Positions 36,370 through 47,201 of a stretch of DNA of 64,000 bases are shown here, one piece after another (within the stretch, counting starts at the first letter, position 1; every line of letters starts with the position of its first letter). Made by a program: the position numbers and the translations under genes. The stretch lies in contig JASWJB010000110.1 in assembly GCA_032433595.1 (NCBI GenBank), forward strand, positions 56,381-120,380, written 5' to 3'. The DNA comes from Conoideocrella luteorostrata (lineage: Eukaryota; Ascomycota; Sordariomycetes; Hypocreales; Clavicipitaceae). The notes below the pieces were generated by a model, which was given only the letters and a program-made list of their open reading frames with translations, had not been told where the DNA came from and ran no database searches.

Positions 36370-38265
36370 TGTGGTGGGCTCTTCCAGCTGAGGTCGAATT
36401 GAAACAAAACGTGCTGACCATCGAAATGAAGTTAGCCTGGTCGAGCCAAACTCGACGGCACTCGACGGACATGGCGCTCATGACCAAGACATCATGATGG
36501 GTGGCTCTTAAGAATACAAGCGCAAACCGAGTGAAAGACAAAACGGAGGGATGTGGGGACATGAGTAGAGAGGCAGTGCTGGTTGGAGGACGCGTGGAGC
36601 ATTCGTAAGGTTCCATGATTGATGGATTCAAGATCTGCCGCTAGATTAGGCGTACGGCCCCCAAGTTGGTCGGCGCCATTAGGCACCGTCGGCTATTTTC
36701 TCCTAATTACCATCCATAGAATCACAAACCTGGCTTTTTTATACTCTGTGAACTTTGTGTGATAAAACCTCAATTTCGCCTTGACATCACGCGAATAAGT
36801 CGAGGAGCCCGTGAGGCTCATGATGCTCGATTTCGATGGCTTTATTCGACAGGCGTGAATTCCAAAGGTGAAAGAGGGAAACAGGAATAGCGGTCTAACT
36901 CTCTTATTCATTTGGTATACGAATCGAACCAAGTTAGTAGCAGGTGGCAAAGGAACTGCTAGAGGGTCAGAGTTCCGTAAAGGTGACTACTGAGGTATTT
37001 GGGATTGTCAAAGGGGCCATGGGAGGCAGTTGCATGGGGGGACGCAACATTACATATTTGTACCAAGCGCTAGATTAAATGGGCCTTGTTGGCAAATTAC
37101 TGACCAAGAGTCTCTCCAGATCAACTGAAAGCACGATCTACAACTATTTTGAGGACTGCTCAGATGACGGCAGGGAGAGAGAGCATGAGCCACATCCACC
37201 TTATTGCAGAAGAAACCGCCGTCATGTGCTGTCGAAAGTCAGTAGATCATCTCCGAGAGGTTCACGACTCCCGATGACGTGGAGGAGCCGGGATTCATGC
37301 TAACGCGCCGTAGTGGCTACACAATCGGTCCCGGTATCGCGCCGGGAATTTGTGTAACAAACGTCGTGGAACCGACCGCAATATTTCAGTCGTGTTACAT
37401 GACAGTATCTGGGGTAAATACGTCGTTGTGGATTACACCCGTCACGCACACAAATATCAGAACGCTAAAAACTTTCAGCTGGACTTTATGCAGCGGTTCA
37501 ATATCCGCGGAGTACTCAGACTCTCTTTTACCAGAAGGCGAAATAATCAGCAGCGGCCGAGCCACTGAACTTCCGACCGCAAGATATTCCTCCAATATCC
37601 ACGCCAGCACCATCACCTGATGGAAAATTCAGCCATGAGGACGGCAATGATCGCGTTGACACCTACGTACTAAGCTGGGGAGCTATTGTGGGCATAGTGG
37701 TGGGCATTGATGGACTTTGCACTACCCTTTTCGTAGCTTGGGGTTGGGCAAGACGGCGTAGAAACCGACCGGCCTCGAAAACCGAGTAGTCGAAGTACCC
37801 TTGAAAACACGGAGCTGGAGTGTCCGGAGCATTCAGGACAGGAGTTGGTTTCAGAGCAAAGGTACCAGCTTCTTGTCGTGGAGGTGAGCGCTCAACCGTA
37901 GAGCTTGATGGTGCCAACTTCAGCCCGAGCTGGTTGCTGACAAACTCACGAAGCGCGGGATCCTGGTATCGTGAAGCAAGATGAACAGGGAACTGTTGAT
38001 GAGTAAATTGTGCTCAGATGTATATATTGCTTACCACATATTTAGATGCCAAATGGCGGGTATAGCGATATTGAAGGGTCTAATTGGAGTGGGCTGCCCA
38101 GAGACGATATAGCATGGATGCTTGTAAAACTACAGTAATACAGTGCATAGGTTAGTACTGATAAACCGTGACGCGGATGATCTATATCGCTTGAACCACA
38201 CAATCAAATTATTCAAAACTGACAAAGTTCGTTTATTGCCTACTGCCTAAACCGCAGTAGATACA
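36370..38265. other. Intergenic 1.9 kb with a possible membrane-protein relic
   Basis: No intact gene is recognised. A separate entry describes a plus-strand frame at 37547-37789 that encodes a transmembrane tail. The rest is unassigned. Confidence 0.45.
37547..37789 (+). other. Possible exon of a single-pass membrane protein (relic?)
   Basis: This frame opens after a TAA at 37544 and ends with TAG at about 37787. It encodes a proline-rich stretch (PPISTPAPSP), a hydrophobic segment (SWGAIVGIVVGIDGLCTTLF, continuing VAWGW) and a stop-transfer cluster (ARRRRNRP). That is the tail layout of fungal cell-surface sensors and adhesins. Upstream, a different frame (37279-37620) reads GYTIGPGIAPGICVTN with scattered cysteine and threonine, which may be the ectodomain in a shifted frame or another exon. 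I could not find a splice join that connects them cleanly, so this may be a decayed gene. Confidence 0.3.
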
Positions 38266-39060
38266 TTTGCGTCCAAGAAAGCAGCCCTTCTAGGCATCTC
38301 AACATTGACAACCACGAGAAAGTCCGGGCGCTCTCACCACCAAAAATTCTACAACGCCGGTACTCTCGGCGGCTCCCCCGACGGCTGAGCCTACATCCGC
38401 AGAGAACACAAAGGTACTGTCGACCAGGTCTCCAATGTTGTCTACAAAGGCAACTCGGCCCTCAAGATGACCCAGACGTACGACCCCAACTACCACGGCC
38501 GCTATCATTCTGAAGTCGACGTCAACCACGGATACAAGCGGGGCGAGACCTCCCACGGCTTCATGTTCCGCCTCTCCGAACACTGGAGCTTCCAAGACCA
38601 GTCCTATAACATTGCGCAATTCATTGCTAATCGACCCGGGGCAGATTGCGACGAAGACGACTGCATGCCAAGTACGATGGTGTGGGTGCAAGGAAACCAA
38701 CTGCAATCCTGGATCGTGACGGGTCATTACCGCCAGCCGAATTGTGGCAGAAAACTTGACCCTTTGCCAGACTTGGACACAATTTCTGCAGGAAAGTGGC
38801 ACAAGGTGATTATACAAGCAAAATGGGCCAGTGACGACTCTGGATTTTTCAAGAATTGGCTTGATGGGAAGAAGGCCGGGGAGAGAACGAACACGCCGAC
38901 TACGATTGATGATGACAGCGTGTTCCAGTATCATGTTGGTTTGTATGCAAACGGCTGGCGTGACGGTAGGCACATGGAGGGCAGCCAGGGGTTCCGCCAG
39001 ATTTGGTATGACGAGATATCTATGGGGACTGAGTTCAAGGACGTGGACCCGGACCAGTAG
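38266..39060 (+). pseudogene. Glucuronan lyase (PL20) pseudogene, nonsense codon and no start
   Basis: From 38467 to the TAG at 39058 the frame encodes a well-preserved PL20 jelly-roll body: YHSEVDVNHGYKRGETSHGF, FQDQSYNIAQFIANRPG, MPSTMVWVQGNQL, GKWHKVIIQAKWASDD and GFRQIWYDEISMG. The same frame extends left through the N-terminal family segment FYNAGTLGG...REHKGTV..VSNVVYKGNSALKMTQTY, but it is interrupted by TGA at 38386-38388. Further left a signal-peptide-like stretch (SKKAALLGIS) is in frame, but no ATG follows the TAA at 38248. PL20 enzymes cut beta-1,4-glucuronan outside the cell. The body could only be made from an internal start without a secretion signal, so I call it a pseudogene. 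A sequencing error at the TGA would not explain the missing start. Confidence 0.8.
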
Positions 39061-39680
39061 TAGATTCTGAATCCGTAGAAAGCTACTGTTGGATGGTGCA
39101 CTTACAGCCGTGAAGCGGGGGGGTGGTCAGGGGTTGGGGGTTCGGAAGCAGTGCGGAGGGGAAATATATAAAGCTCTAAAGAAGTATGTAAGTTTCTAGA
39201 CCAGAGGTATGAGAAACTGGGCTTTGAGCCTCATTGGTGTAGATTAGTTCAATATACAGAGTAGAATCGAGGTAGTCTCATTATTCAATGAATATTTGGC
39301 TGCTTACACTCTATGCGTGATACCTTATCAATGGCCTGGCCCTGACTGACAAAAAAATACAGCACTAAATGCGTGCCCAAACATGCTTCCACAGCATGGT
39401 TGTCCTTTCTCCTCGACGCCTAAGCTCCATGGAGCTATGTCGTCAAGACAACTGAGTCTCGGGACATCATTTTTCTTGTTTTGAACTGAACATGCTCTCT
39501 CGGCAAGGTCCGGTTGCGCCGTAGCTAATACACAGTGGTATTTTGTAGCATCTAACAAGATTTTGGTGAGCTTCTCTTCTGATGCTGCGACCAATTTGCT
39601 TGGCTGGCGGGCATTGATGAATAGAATCGCATCTGTAGTAGGCCTCGTTGTCGTGAATTTGCAGATATCCTTCGACCGCC
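39061..39680. other. Intergenic, convergent
   Basis: 620 bp between the lyase relic and the cyclin-like gene stop. A minus-strand open frame (39328-39684) has no recognisable domain and abuts the cyclin stop. Nothing else is seen. Confidence 0.45.
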
Positions 39681-40653
39681 TCATCGACTATCCATCATTT
39701 TCATGATCTCATCCTCTTCATCTACCCTCTCAGTCCCATTTCTCACCTGCAAACCTCTCTTCTCCTTCTCCTTCTCCACCAGACTTCTTGTTGGCATGCC
39801 TCGAAACAACTCTGGCACTTCGTTCTTTCGCTGTCGTAGCCAGCCATCCACGCTTCTCATACCGACAACCAAAAACCCCAACTCTTCTCTATCCACATCA
39901 AAAACCTCCCACCACTCACACTCCGGCATCTTGGCCCCGAGATCTCTCGCGGCGTTGTAAATAGCGGCTGTAGCTAGTGCATGTGGCTGGTGAGTCAAGT
40001 ACAGCATCTGTGGCGACAGCAAAGCTGTGTTGAGATATTGTATTGTTTTCCGCGACGCAATCGACTTTGGCTGAGACAAAAAGTCCAATGTTTGCAAATA
40101 CGTTATGGCCAGAGCGTGGGGGAGTGCGACGTGGGTGTTGAAGGACAGAGTGTATAGGATTCGAGCTTCTAGCGCGAGAAGTCTGCTCTGGAACGCAAAG
40201 TAGTCCGACTCAGTCTGGTAATATGATCTGGGGTCATTTACGGCAGGGTCACCGGTTTTGAAGAGGACGGAATCGCGGGAGAGGAGGTAAGCGTAAACGT
40301 TGGAGACATCGCGAGGCGAGCGCGGGATGGGACCAACTTTGGCGACGAGGTAGAGTGCTGCTGCAGATGCGTCCTGACGCATGTTAGTTCTGCCAATGTA
40401 TTTCAGGAGAGAGAAAATCGGTCCATACACTGAATTCATGTGCCATTGGTGAGTCTATGAGCCAGTATCGTGCTAGAATGACGTTGGCTTGCGCTGTTAC
40501 AGATTGAGGCAGTTCGAGAAGCTGTCCTGCAGCTTGCGTGAGGCATTGCGTAGCCATAAAGACGGACTCTTGGAGGTCCTGAGGTAAAGATGAGGGAGAA
40601 GACTGCTGATATAGTTGCGACGCGGTCGCGAGGGGATTGGTGAGATGCGCCAT
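39681..40653 (-). CDS. Cyclin-like protein (transcription-cyclin type)
   Basis: Exons (minus strand) 40653-40429 and 40373-39681; 55-nt intron (GTATGG...ACTAAC...GTCAG, phase 0); 305 aa. The N-terminal cyclin fold begins at about residue 25 with AAGQLLELPQSVTAQANVILARYWL and continues over the splice junction into MAHEFS-DASAAALYLVAKVGP, matching helices 1-3 of C/K/L-type cyclins. A second helical repeat spans LLALEARILYTLSFNTHVALPHALAITYL... and the segment LATAAIYNAARDLG. The tail is Lys/Glu-rich. It probably partners a CDK acting in transcription or splicing, but the exact member (L, K or Q/FAM58-like) cannot be fixed from the sequence alone. Confidence 0.8.
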
Positions 40654-41176
40654 GGCTGCATCACAGGATGTGGACGAGACGCATGCGATGAGCGGCGATG
40701 GTTTTCAAAATTTCAGCAGCTGCCCTGCCGTGCCTTGAGTTGACGCCATGAGCAAGTGTCAAGCCAGATGGATTTGGCGGCTAACTACTCGGTTACGGAG
40801 TAATTATAGTGGATACCCTGCTGGATTTAGCGCGTCAGCATGCTGGTCAATCGGTAATTTACGGCACCGACCGCCGACGCCAGTGCTGCTGCAGACGTCT
40901 ACTCCGTAACTACTTCATATTCCGTACGGGGATCGACATCAAACCGAGGGATATTCATTACGCGAGGCTGGCAGAGCCATCCGTATTATACTAGTAGAAT
41001 GTATATGTGTTGCGTTATGTGCCTTCATGAGCATGTGAGAGCAACTTGCAACTGTGGAAATCGGCAGAAATAGATGGGTTCACAAATGAATAGATTGATG
41101 GTTCTGACCTTCCTCGAATGCCCTGAGGTCCTCCTACTTATAGCATCTTTCTTCCTTCCATATCTCCGTCAACTCC
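40654..41176. other. Intergenic, cyclin upstream region
   Basis: 523 bp, with two exact TACGGAGTA/TACTCCGTA motifs at 40794 and 40900. No gene is recognised. Confidence 0.5.
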
Positions 41177-41829
41177 CTAATCTGCAGTATCTCCGGCATC
41201 CCTATTATCCAACACACTGATCTTCCTTACAGGAGCTATTCTCGTCTCAACAATATCACTCCAATACCAAAACACTTGGTTCTCGTTATGTCTGACGGCA
41301 TATGTCTCTCCGATATAGTCGGGATAAATCTGAGGTACAGCAACTAAATGATCCGGTTTCAATGACCTACAATCTGCGAATGCAAGGGGGTGATCTCTCA
41401 CAATCCCCTCGATGGGTTTCCACAAATTTATTATTCGCAGACGGACGTCCTTCATGTCCATTGCATCAACAACAAAATCATTCAATTGGCGTCTTGCTCT
41501 TCGCTAATCGATGTGAATTTTGTGGACTTGTCGGCTTGGTATCTTGATGCGACTTGCTCTGCGAATCTGAAATTCAGACGGGGTAATTGACCCGATATGC
41601 CCTAAGTAGTTTGGAGAATAAGCTTTGCTTGCGTAAGGAAATTGCTTCTTATGCCCTCATGATCGCTAAGGTCAACCGTATTAATACTCTCGGTATATGC
41701 CTCAGGGAGTGGAGCAAATGACTGAATATCCAGCGCGAAAGTACTCTCAGATCCTCGCACATCCCGTACAAGGACAGAATGGCCTTGATGCTCGTAGTTT
41801 CTAAGCACTAGGCCGCTATTGGAGTTCAC
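41177..41829 (-). pseudogene. CmcJ/GA4-desaturase-like oxygenase relic
   Basis: Two minus-strand blocks resemble the ends of the fungal CmcJ-like (7-alpha-cephem-methoxylase P8 / GA4 desaturase-related) family. The right block (41829-41602) reads LRNYEHQGHSVLVRDVRG and FALDIQSFAPLP like the family N-terminus and stops at TAG. The left block (about 41450-41177) reads RIINLWKPIEGIVRDHPLAF, LVAVPQIYPDYIGETYAVRH and WYWSDI, the conserved C-terminal part. The middle region, where the family has its H-x-D-QS segment, is missing or scrambled over about 150 bp with stops. Both ends remain recognisable, so this is most likely a gene broken by deletion. Family assignment is from memory of the conserved NLWRP...PLA.CD and YAVRHN patterns. 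Confidence 0.55.
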
Positions 41830-42537
41830 AAGGTATTGTGGATTTTCCTCCTCTGGCCGATTCGTTATACAAGAAAAGTGTTCGGTGTAGACATCCTGGA
41901 GTATCTGGTTTATTTATCCCTGATGAAGATAAAAATTCAACCTTTATAATACCTAGAAGTTTAGTTTATTTCTCAAAGTTGATTATTTAAAACCAAAATG
42001 TCTGCGGTGACTTAAGACTTCTAGGGAGTATCTATAGGCATCTCATGGAAACAGCAAAGTGACAAGGAGTAGTTGCGTAAATATGAGTGAACATACTATA
42101 GTTTATACTATAATTCTCATACTGTTGGAATCCCTCGTCAAGCGTACAAGCAATTACGGACTGGCCATCTTAGCGCGCCTCATTTATACGGCGCGTTCCT
42201 CTTAATCTCGGTCAACTAGCCTATTACTATGTCGGAACGATAATAAACGTCGAGTCCACTGAATGTACGTACCGAGCCAAAATATTGTACAGTTAGGGCA
42301 TGCAGATTGACTTCTTTCATGCACCCACAGCTACTGAGTGAATGACTTTGTCACGGTGGATAAGGCGTATTAACACACAAGAAAAGTGGCCTCTGGCTAA
42401 GCCACCATTTTTGTGATAGATTTGCTCGGTTGGTTACCTGCACGCTTATTAGCTGTGCTTACATATCTAGGCAGGTGCCCTTGCGTCGAAACTTTTTCTC
42501 GCTCTCGCCATTCTCATGCAACATATTCAATTTTTGA
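41830..42537. other. Intergenic, AT-rich
   Basis: AT-rich sequence of about 700 bp between two decayed genes. No gene, repeat family or RNA gene is recognised. Confidence 0.5.
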
Positions 42538-43523
42538 AAGTTCTCAGTTCTCAGTTCTCACCAGGCTTCTCAGTCTACAGTATCATATGCAGCGAGGGCA
42601 ACGTCCCACCCGCATCCTGTTGCACAAAAGCTCTTTCGCATTGCGGAAAGCAAGAAATCTAACTTGATTATTTCGGCCGACTTCACCAATACAGCCAGTC
42701 TCCTGGAGTGCGCCGATGGTAAGTCACCGAGCTTGTGGGCATTGAGAAACTTGGTCAGCTAATGAAGTATTCTTAAATAGAGCTTGGCCCTTATATTGCT
42801 GTCCTAAATACCCATATTGACATAGTACATGACTTCAATAGCAAGACTATATCAGGGTTAAAAGAACTTGCCGCTAAGCATAATTTCCTCATCTTTGAGG
42901 ATCGAAAGTTTATAGATATTGGGTCTACCGTGCAGAAACAGTACCACGGTGGTGGGCTTCGAATCTCCGAATGGGCTGACATTGTGAATGTAAGCATTCT
43001 TGGGGGCCAAAGCGTTGTTGATGCACTCGAGGAAGTTATTTTGGACGAGGCATTCCCACATCGTGATGAGAGGGCTTTGCTCTTGCTGGCCGAGATGACA
43101 ACGGCTGGAAGTCTTGCTGTTAATCAGTACACCCAACGTTGTGTTGATCTTGTTAGGAAAAAGAGTAACAGTGGAGCTGTCATGGGCTTTGTGGCCACAA
43201 GAAGTCTTGGGGCCGCTGGTGCGAATGCTTTGGATAAAGAAGACTTTATTGTCTTCACTACAGGCGTCAACAGCAGCCAAGCGGGCGTCGCCTTGGGACA
43301 GCAGTATGAAACTCCCGAAATGGCTATTCAAGGAGGATCTGACTTCATCATCGCTGGACGAGGTATCTATACTGCGGAGGATCCTGTGAAGGCAGCTAGA
43401 CATTACCAGGCTAAGGGTTGGGCTGCCTACCAGGTCGCATTGCGAGGTAGGGTCCATTGTGCTGATGTGCCATTTGGCGGAAGTCTACCCCTAGAGATGT
43501 CGGTAATTCAGACCCTGGAATGA
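42538..43523 (+). pseudogene. OMP decarboxylase paralogue lacking start codon and catalytic Lys
   Basis: Exons 42538-42718 and 42781-43523, 62-nt intron (GTAAGT...AATAG, phase 1) at the same place as in Aspergillus pyrG. From residue SYAARATSHPHPVAQKLF onward the frame matches orotidine-5'-phosphate decarboxylase: [48 protein letters not shown] and the phosphate-binding [12 protein letters not shown]. Two defects stand out. There is no ATG between the in-frame TGA at 42535 and the homology. The essential lysine of the K-T-H-x-D motif is Asn (VLNTHIDIV). The Asp-x-Lys of FEDRKF is kept. It lacks the long insertion typical of Sordariomycete Ura3/Pyr4 and looks like the shorter Eurotiomycete form. 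I infer an inactive extra copy; the functional gene should be elsewhere. Confidence 0.8.
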
Positions 43524-44535
43524 TTGCTGAACATCTTGCTTTATTTAATATAACAGATCCCTGGGCAGCTTGAACCAATACAAATCAGTCGGATCTTTCC
43601 GTTTAAGCGCGAAGTGGCGTGCGGGATGGTGAACCCCGGCTGCCGGTCCCAGGAATGACTACTTGATAATAATCCACAACCAGCGCGCGTCAAAGCTGAG
43701 GAAATCCTATACATTTAAGAATTTTTCTCTTTTCTTATTCAGTCGCTTCCGCTACCGATTGCCTTTCTGCAAACTCACCTGTCGTCCTTTATCAACTGCT
43801 TGCTCACTCCCTCCCCACCTCTGAGGGTCTGTGGGCTTCACAATCCAATGTTCCGATGAGCTCGGAAGCGGCCCGAGTCTACTAGGTTGTGCAGCTCGAG
43901 CTCTCAGAAGCTATATCGGTCCATGATGGTAACTATCAGCAATCCCTCAGGTTCGCGACAGTCCACGTTTCGACAGGAGTTGTCAGACAGCCCCGGTCAC
44001 CATCTGATTCTGCAGCGGTCGCTCTCTATGAGCCCCCAGTATCGCCAGTCAGTGTTGAAGTCGATATTTGGCAATCATGGTGTAACGCGGGGAAGAACAC
44101 CACGCCTACTGATGGACCCTGCCGTTTCTGCAACCGGTCACCACCTGCATCGGATCAGAATTGATCGTGCAAGCTGGACCGGAGGGTTATGGAACTTGTG
44201 TGCACCATTGGCTGGTGAGCCTGAGACAGGATCTGCTTTAGGCTGCGAGCACGGAAACTGACTCTCCATGTCCGAGAACACAAAACTCATGGTGGGCTTG
44301 GTGATGCCTAACGATTTAAAGCCCTCGTATGTTCAGAGTCGACTTCAAGAGCCAGATAAGTATGGTCCGTATTTCGGGCTCACTTATGCCGGTACCTAGA
44401 GGAGTCGCATGTGTTTTTTGAGGGCGTTTTAGCGGAACACGCTTTTCCTTTGTACCTGTGTGAGGTCGCTACGTCCACGTAGCAGAGTTCTATTAGATAC
44501 ACTACCTCAAAGATTAGGTAAATAGCATTAAGGTG
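43524..44535. other. Unassigned, about 1 kb
   Basis: Open frames at 43887-44261 (plus strand, two frames) have no recognisable domain. A pyrimidine-rich stretch at 43720-43840 resembles a promoter/5' UTR. A 43-codon frame from 44269 is unassigned. Confidence 0.4.
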
Positions 44536-44958
44536 TTTAACCCTCTCGACATTCTTGCGATCTAGGACTCTGGCTGTTCATCAGGTATGGACAAACTGAC
44601 CCGTGAACCGCGGCATGGGCCAAATTACGATCGGCTGCTGCATCTTCTAAACAATACGCAGAAGTATCATTCGGTATGGCTATTTATAACGCCGGTCGAT
44701 TACCATCAAGTGACTGATCATTACGAAGTTATGGCCGAACCTATGGATCTCGGCACTATGGAGAGCAGACTCGAAGCCGACCGATGCAACATGCCCAAAG
44801 ACATAATCTGGGACGCAAAGCTCATGTTTCATAATTGTCGCAAGTATAACGACGAAAATACAAAGTATGCAAAGTGAGCATAAATACTGGGAAAATATGT
44901 GTGGCACCAAATCAAAGCCGTTTCCGAATGTTGGTCTCACGTAGAGCTAGAGAGCTAG
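44536..44958 (+). pseudogene. Gcn5 bromodomain fragment with in-frame stops
   Basis: One frame carries the C-terminal part of the SAGA histone acetyltransferase Gcn5: FNPLDILAI, then TAG (44563), then [20 protein letters not shown] at the entry to the bromodomain, [14 protein letters not shown] and [16 protein letters not shown]. The bromodomain is then cut by TGA (44875) and TAA (44881), yet homology goes on with GKYVWHQIKAVSECWSHVEL, matching the last helix and the P-E-W-S-H end of the protein. The acetyltransferase domain is not seen upstream. The conserved entry tryptophan is Cys. This is a partial, decayed duplicate; the functional gcn5 must be elsewhere. Confidence 0.82.
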
Positions 44959-45731
44959 GTATCCTGGCATGATGAAAACGCAACGTCTTTGGCAAGGGAA
45001 ACAAGGAAAGCCCTGCTAGTTTTCGCTTGAAACTATACCACGATCACTGCCATGGCCGAACGGGTTGTGTCTGACGAATTCTATGCACCCGCCATCATCA
45101 GCATTGACGACTATCTAGAGGTATTGCTAACACTGAGCGATGCATCTGATGGCAAGTAGGGATCATATGCCCCTGCATAGGAAATACTTCGCTCGACATG
45201 TGAATTATACTCGTCCATCGAAATCTGGGACAGCAACGAAACGAGACCAAGGGTCATAACGTACCTTTTGTAAGACCAGGGTATTCTCGCGAATCAGATA
45301 CGGCCGGATGAACCCGCGACATATTATGGTTGGTGGTGAGCGGGATAACCATCGTAGACTTATATCGCCAACCCCACCACGACGCCGCGCCGACTTCAAC
45401 GCAAACCACTATCCCTGGCAGACCGGAAGAAGAGATGGTTGAGGAGAAGACATTGCCGACTAGTCAGCTAAATGCGCCCAAGTCTCCCTGAACACCATGG
45501 ATGTTCCCACAAGCCCATATAGTAACACAATCTACCTAATGTTGCTCTACGCTTGACTTCACAAAAACCGCTTGCAGAAAACGTTGATATGCCTCTCGCA
45601 CTAATGACTTGTCACTTCGTATCAGCGGTAATACTATTCATTACTACAAGCCAGATCCCGCTGGACTAGTCACAGCAATTCTATTGAATTGCTCCCTCCA
45701 CACCTCAAGCCTGGCCGCTGTTGCTCCTGCC
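44959..45731. other. Intergenic
   Basis: About 770 bp. A 37-codon frame with a good start context (ATG near 45051, MAERVVSDEFYAPAIISIDD) has no known match and no clear continuation. Nothing else is seen. Confidence 0.4.
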
Positions 45732-47201
45732 TCAGTTCTGGTTTCCATTCTGGCCTTTCTTGGCCACATTCTGACCGGTCTTGCCTCCTACTTGACCGTT
45801 CTTGCCTCCGTTCTGACCAGCCTGACCAGCCTGACCATTCTGACCATTCTGACCATTCTGCCCATTTTGACCGTTCTGCCCATTTTGACCGTTCTGCCCG
45901 TTCTGCCCGTTCTGTCCGTTCTGTCCGTTCTGTCCGTTCTGTCCGTTCTGCCTGTTCTGACCATTCTGGCCGTTTCCAGCCTGGTTGTTTCCACCATTTT
46001 TGCCATTTTGGGCAAGGAATTCGTTTAGGTTCTTGATGCTAATCTCGGTGTCTTTCTGGATCTTTTCAAGAGTATCAGCCGTGGTGATATCATCCGGCGA
46101 TCGTAACCCTCCGTTATTGTTGTTCTGGCCGCCGTTGTTGTTGTTGTTCTTCTGGCCGCCGTTGTTATTGTTGTTCTGGCCGCCACCGTTATTGTTCTTG
46201 TTCTGGCCGCCGTTGTTGTTATTGTTGTTGTTGTTCTGACCACCTGCGCCATTCTTGTTGTTCTGGTTGCCGGCGACATTCCCACCCTTGCTATTTTTCC
46301 CAGCCCTTTTGTTGTTTGTGTTTCCTCTGTTCTTAGCATTTCTCCCGTTTCCTTGACCGTTGTTTGCCTGATTTCTATTTCCTCCGGCGCCGTTTCCTTG
46401 ACCTTTTGTGACATCCCGTAGCGCTAGACAGCCGCCAAATGGACCAGCGTCGGCCAGGTTACGAATGCGGAGGGTGCATGTATTGAGGTCTTTGCCTATT
46501 TCATAATTTCAGCATACATTTGCAGCCCTGCAGTCTTGCTTAGGGAATAACTCACCACCCTCGCATTTCATGTCAGGAGGAAGCGGGACCGCGACATCGA
46601 AAGCTGTTGCTGCGGTTCGTTCAATCCCATTCTTTCCATCTATGCCATCGACCTTGCCAAGTTGCTTATCGACTCATTAGCCTAGAAGTAAGTTGCAGGA
46701 TTGAAAAGTACTAACTCGGAAGTTTCCCACGTTGCTTTTTTCGTCAATGTCGGCGAAGAAAGGACCGGAACCATCTGTGTTGACGACGTGCACTTTCAGC
46801 ATCATCATATCTCCCGGTTTGCAACTAGCGATCTGCTTGTTTTGAATGGCAATCTCTGTTTCATTTGCCACGTCAATATTTGTGAGCAGCTTGGTCCGCC
46901 CGCACCCGTTGACAAGGCCATTGTCGTTCTCTTGAGTTCTTATAATAGGACTATCCAGTTGGAATGGATTGGGGTTCTCGCCAGTGCGAGGAATATTGGG
47001 GTTCGCTAGCAATTTTTAGTATTAAAACAATTTTTGAATTAAATTCGTTAACAATGCTCAGGTCTCACCTCCAAATCCAACACTCGAAGTTTGTCCTCCG
47101 TCACACGAAGCGCTCAGGATGACCGCATGAGCACTGCTAAAAGAGTACAGCAGGCTCGAGACGAGAGCCCCCCGGAGCATTGAATGAGAAGCAATATGCA
47201 T
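45732..47201 (-). CDS. GEgh16/Gas1-family secreted protein with QNG repeat tail
   Basis: Exons (minus strand) 47201-47069, 47005-46716, 46664-46556 and 46495-45732; introns 63, 51 and 60 nt with GTGAGA, GTTAGT and GTGAGT donors. The protein is 431 aa. It starts with a signal peptide (MLRGALVSSLLYSFSSAHA) and then follows the GEgh16/Gas1/Mas (DUF3129) pattern: ILSASCDGG, NPNIPRTGENPNPFQLDSPI, NGCGRTKLLTNID, PGDMMMLKVHVVNTDGSGPF, AFDVAVPLPPDMKC and RIRNLADAGPFGGC. These extracellular proteins are induced during appressorium formation in plant- and insect-pathogenic fungi. The unusual part is the C-terminal ~230 residues: an Asn/Gly/Gln-rich region with N-rich runs, a short conserved-looking charged helix (TADTLEKIQKDTEISIKNL), then about 18 tandem Q-N-G triplets. 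It ends with a Lys/Gly-rich tail. A wall-binding or adhesive role for the tail is inference. Confidence 0.88.
45808..45969 (-). repeat. 9-bp minisatellite, 18 units, coding for Q-N-G
   Basis: Eighteen consecutive 9-bp units (plus-strand form CCGTTCTGN with variants such as CCATTCTGA and CCAGCCTGA). They encode Q-N-G / Q-A-G triplets in the last exon of the GEgh16-like gene. The period is a multiple of three, so copy-number change keeps the frame. Confidence 0.92.
46110..46254 (-). repeat. Asn-codon repeats (GTT/ATT on plus strand)
   Basis: Several runs of four to eight Asn codons separated by G-G-Q, all in frame in the last exon of the GEgh16-like gene. A slippage-prone coding microsatellite region. 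Confidence 0.85.
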
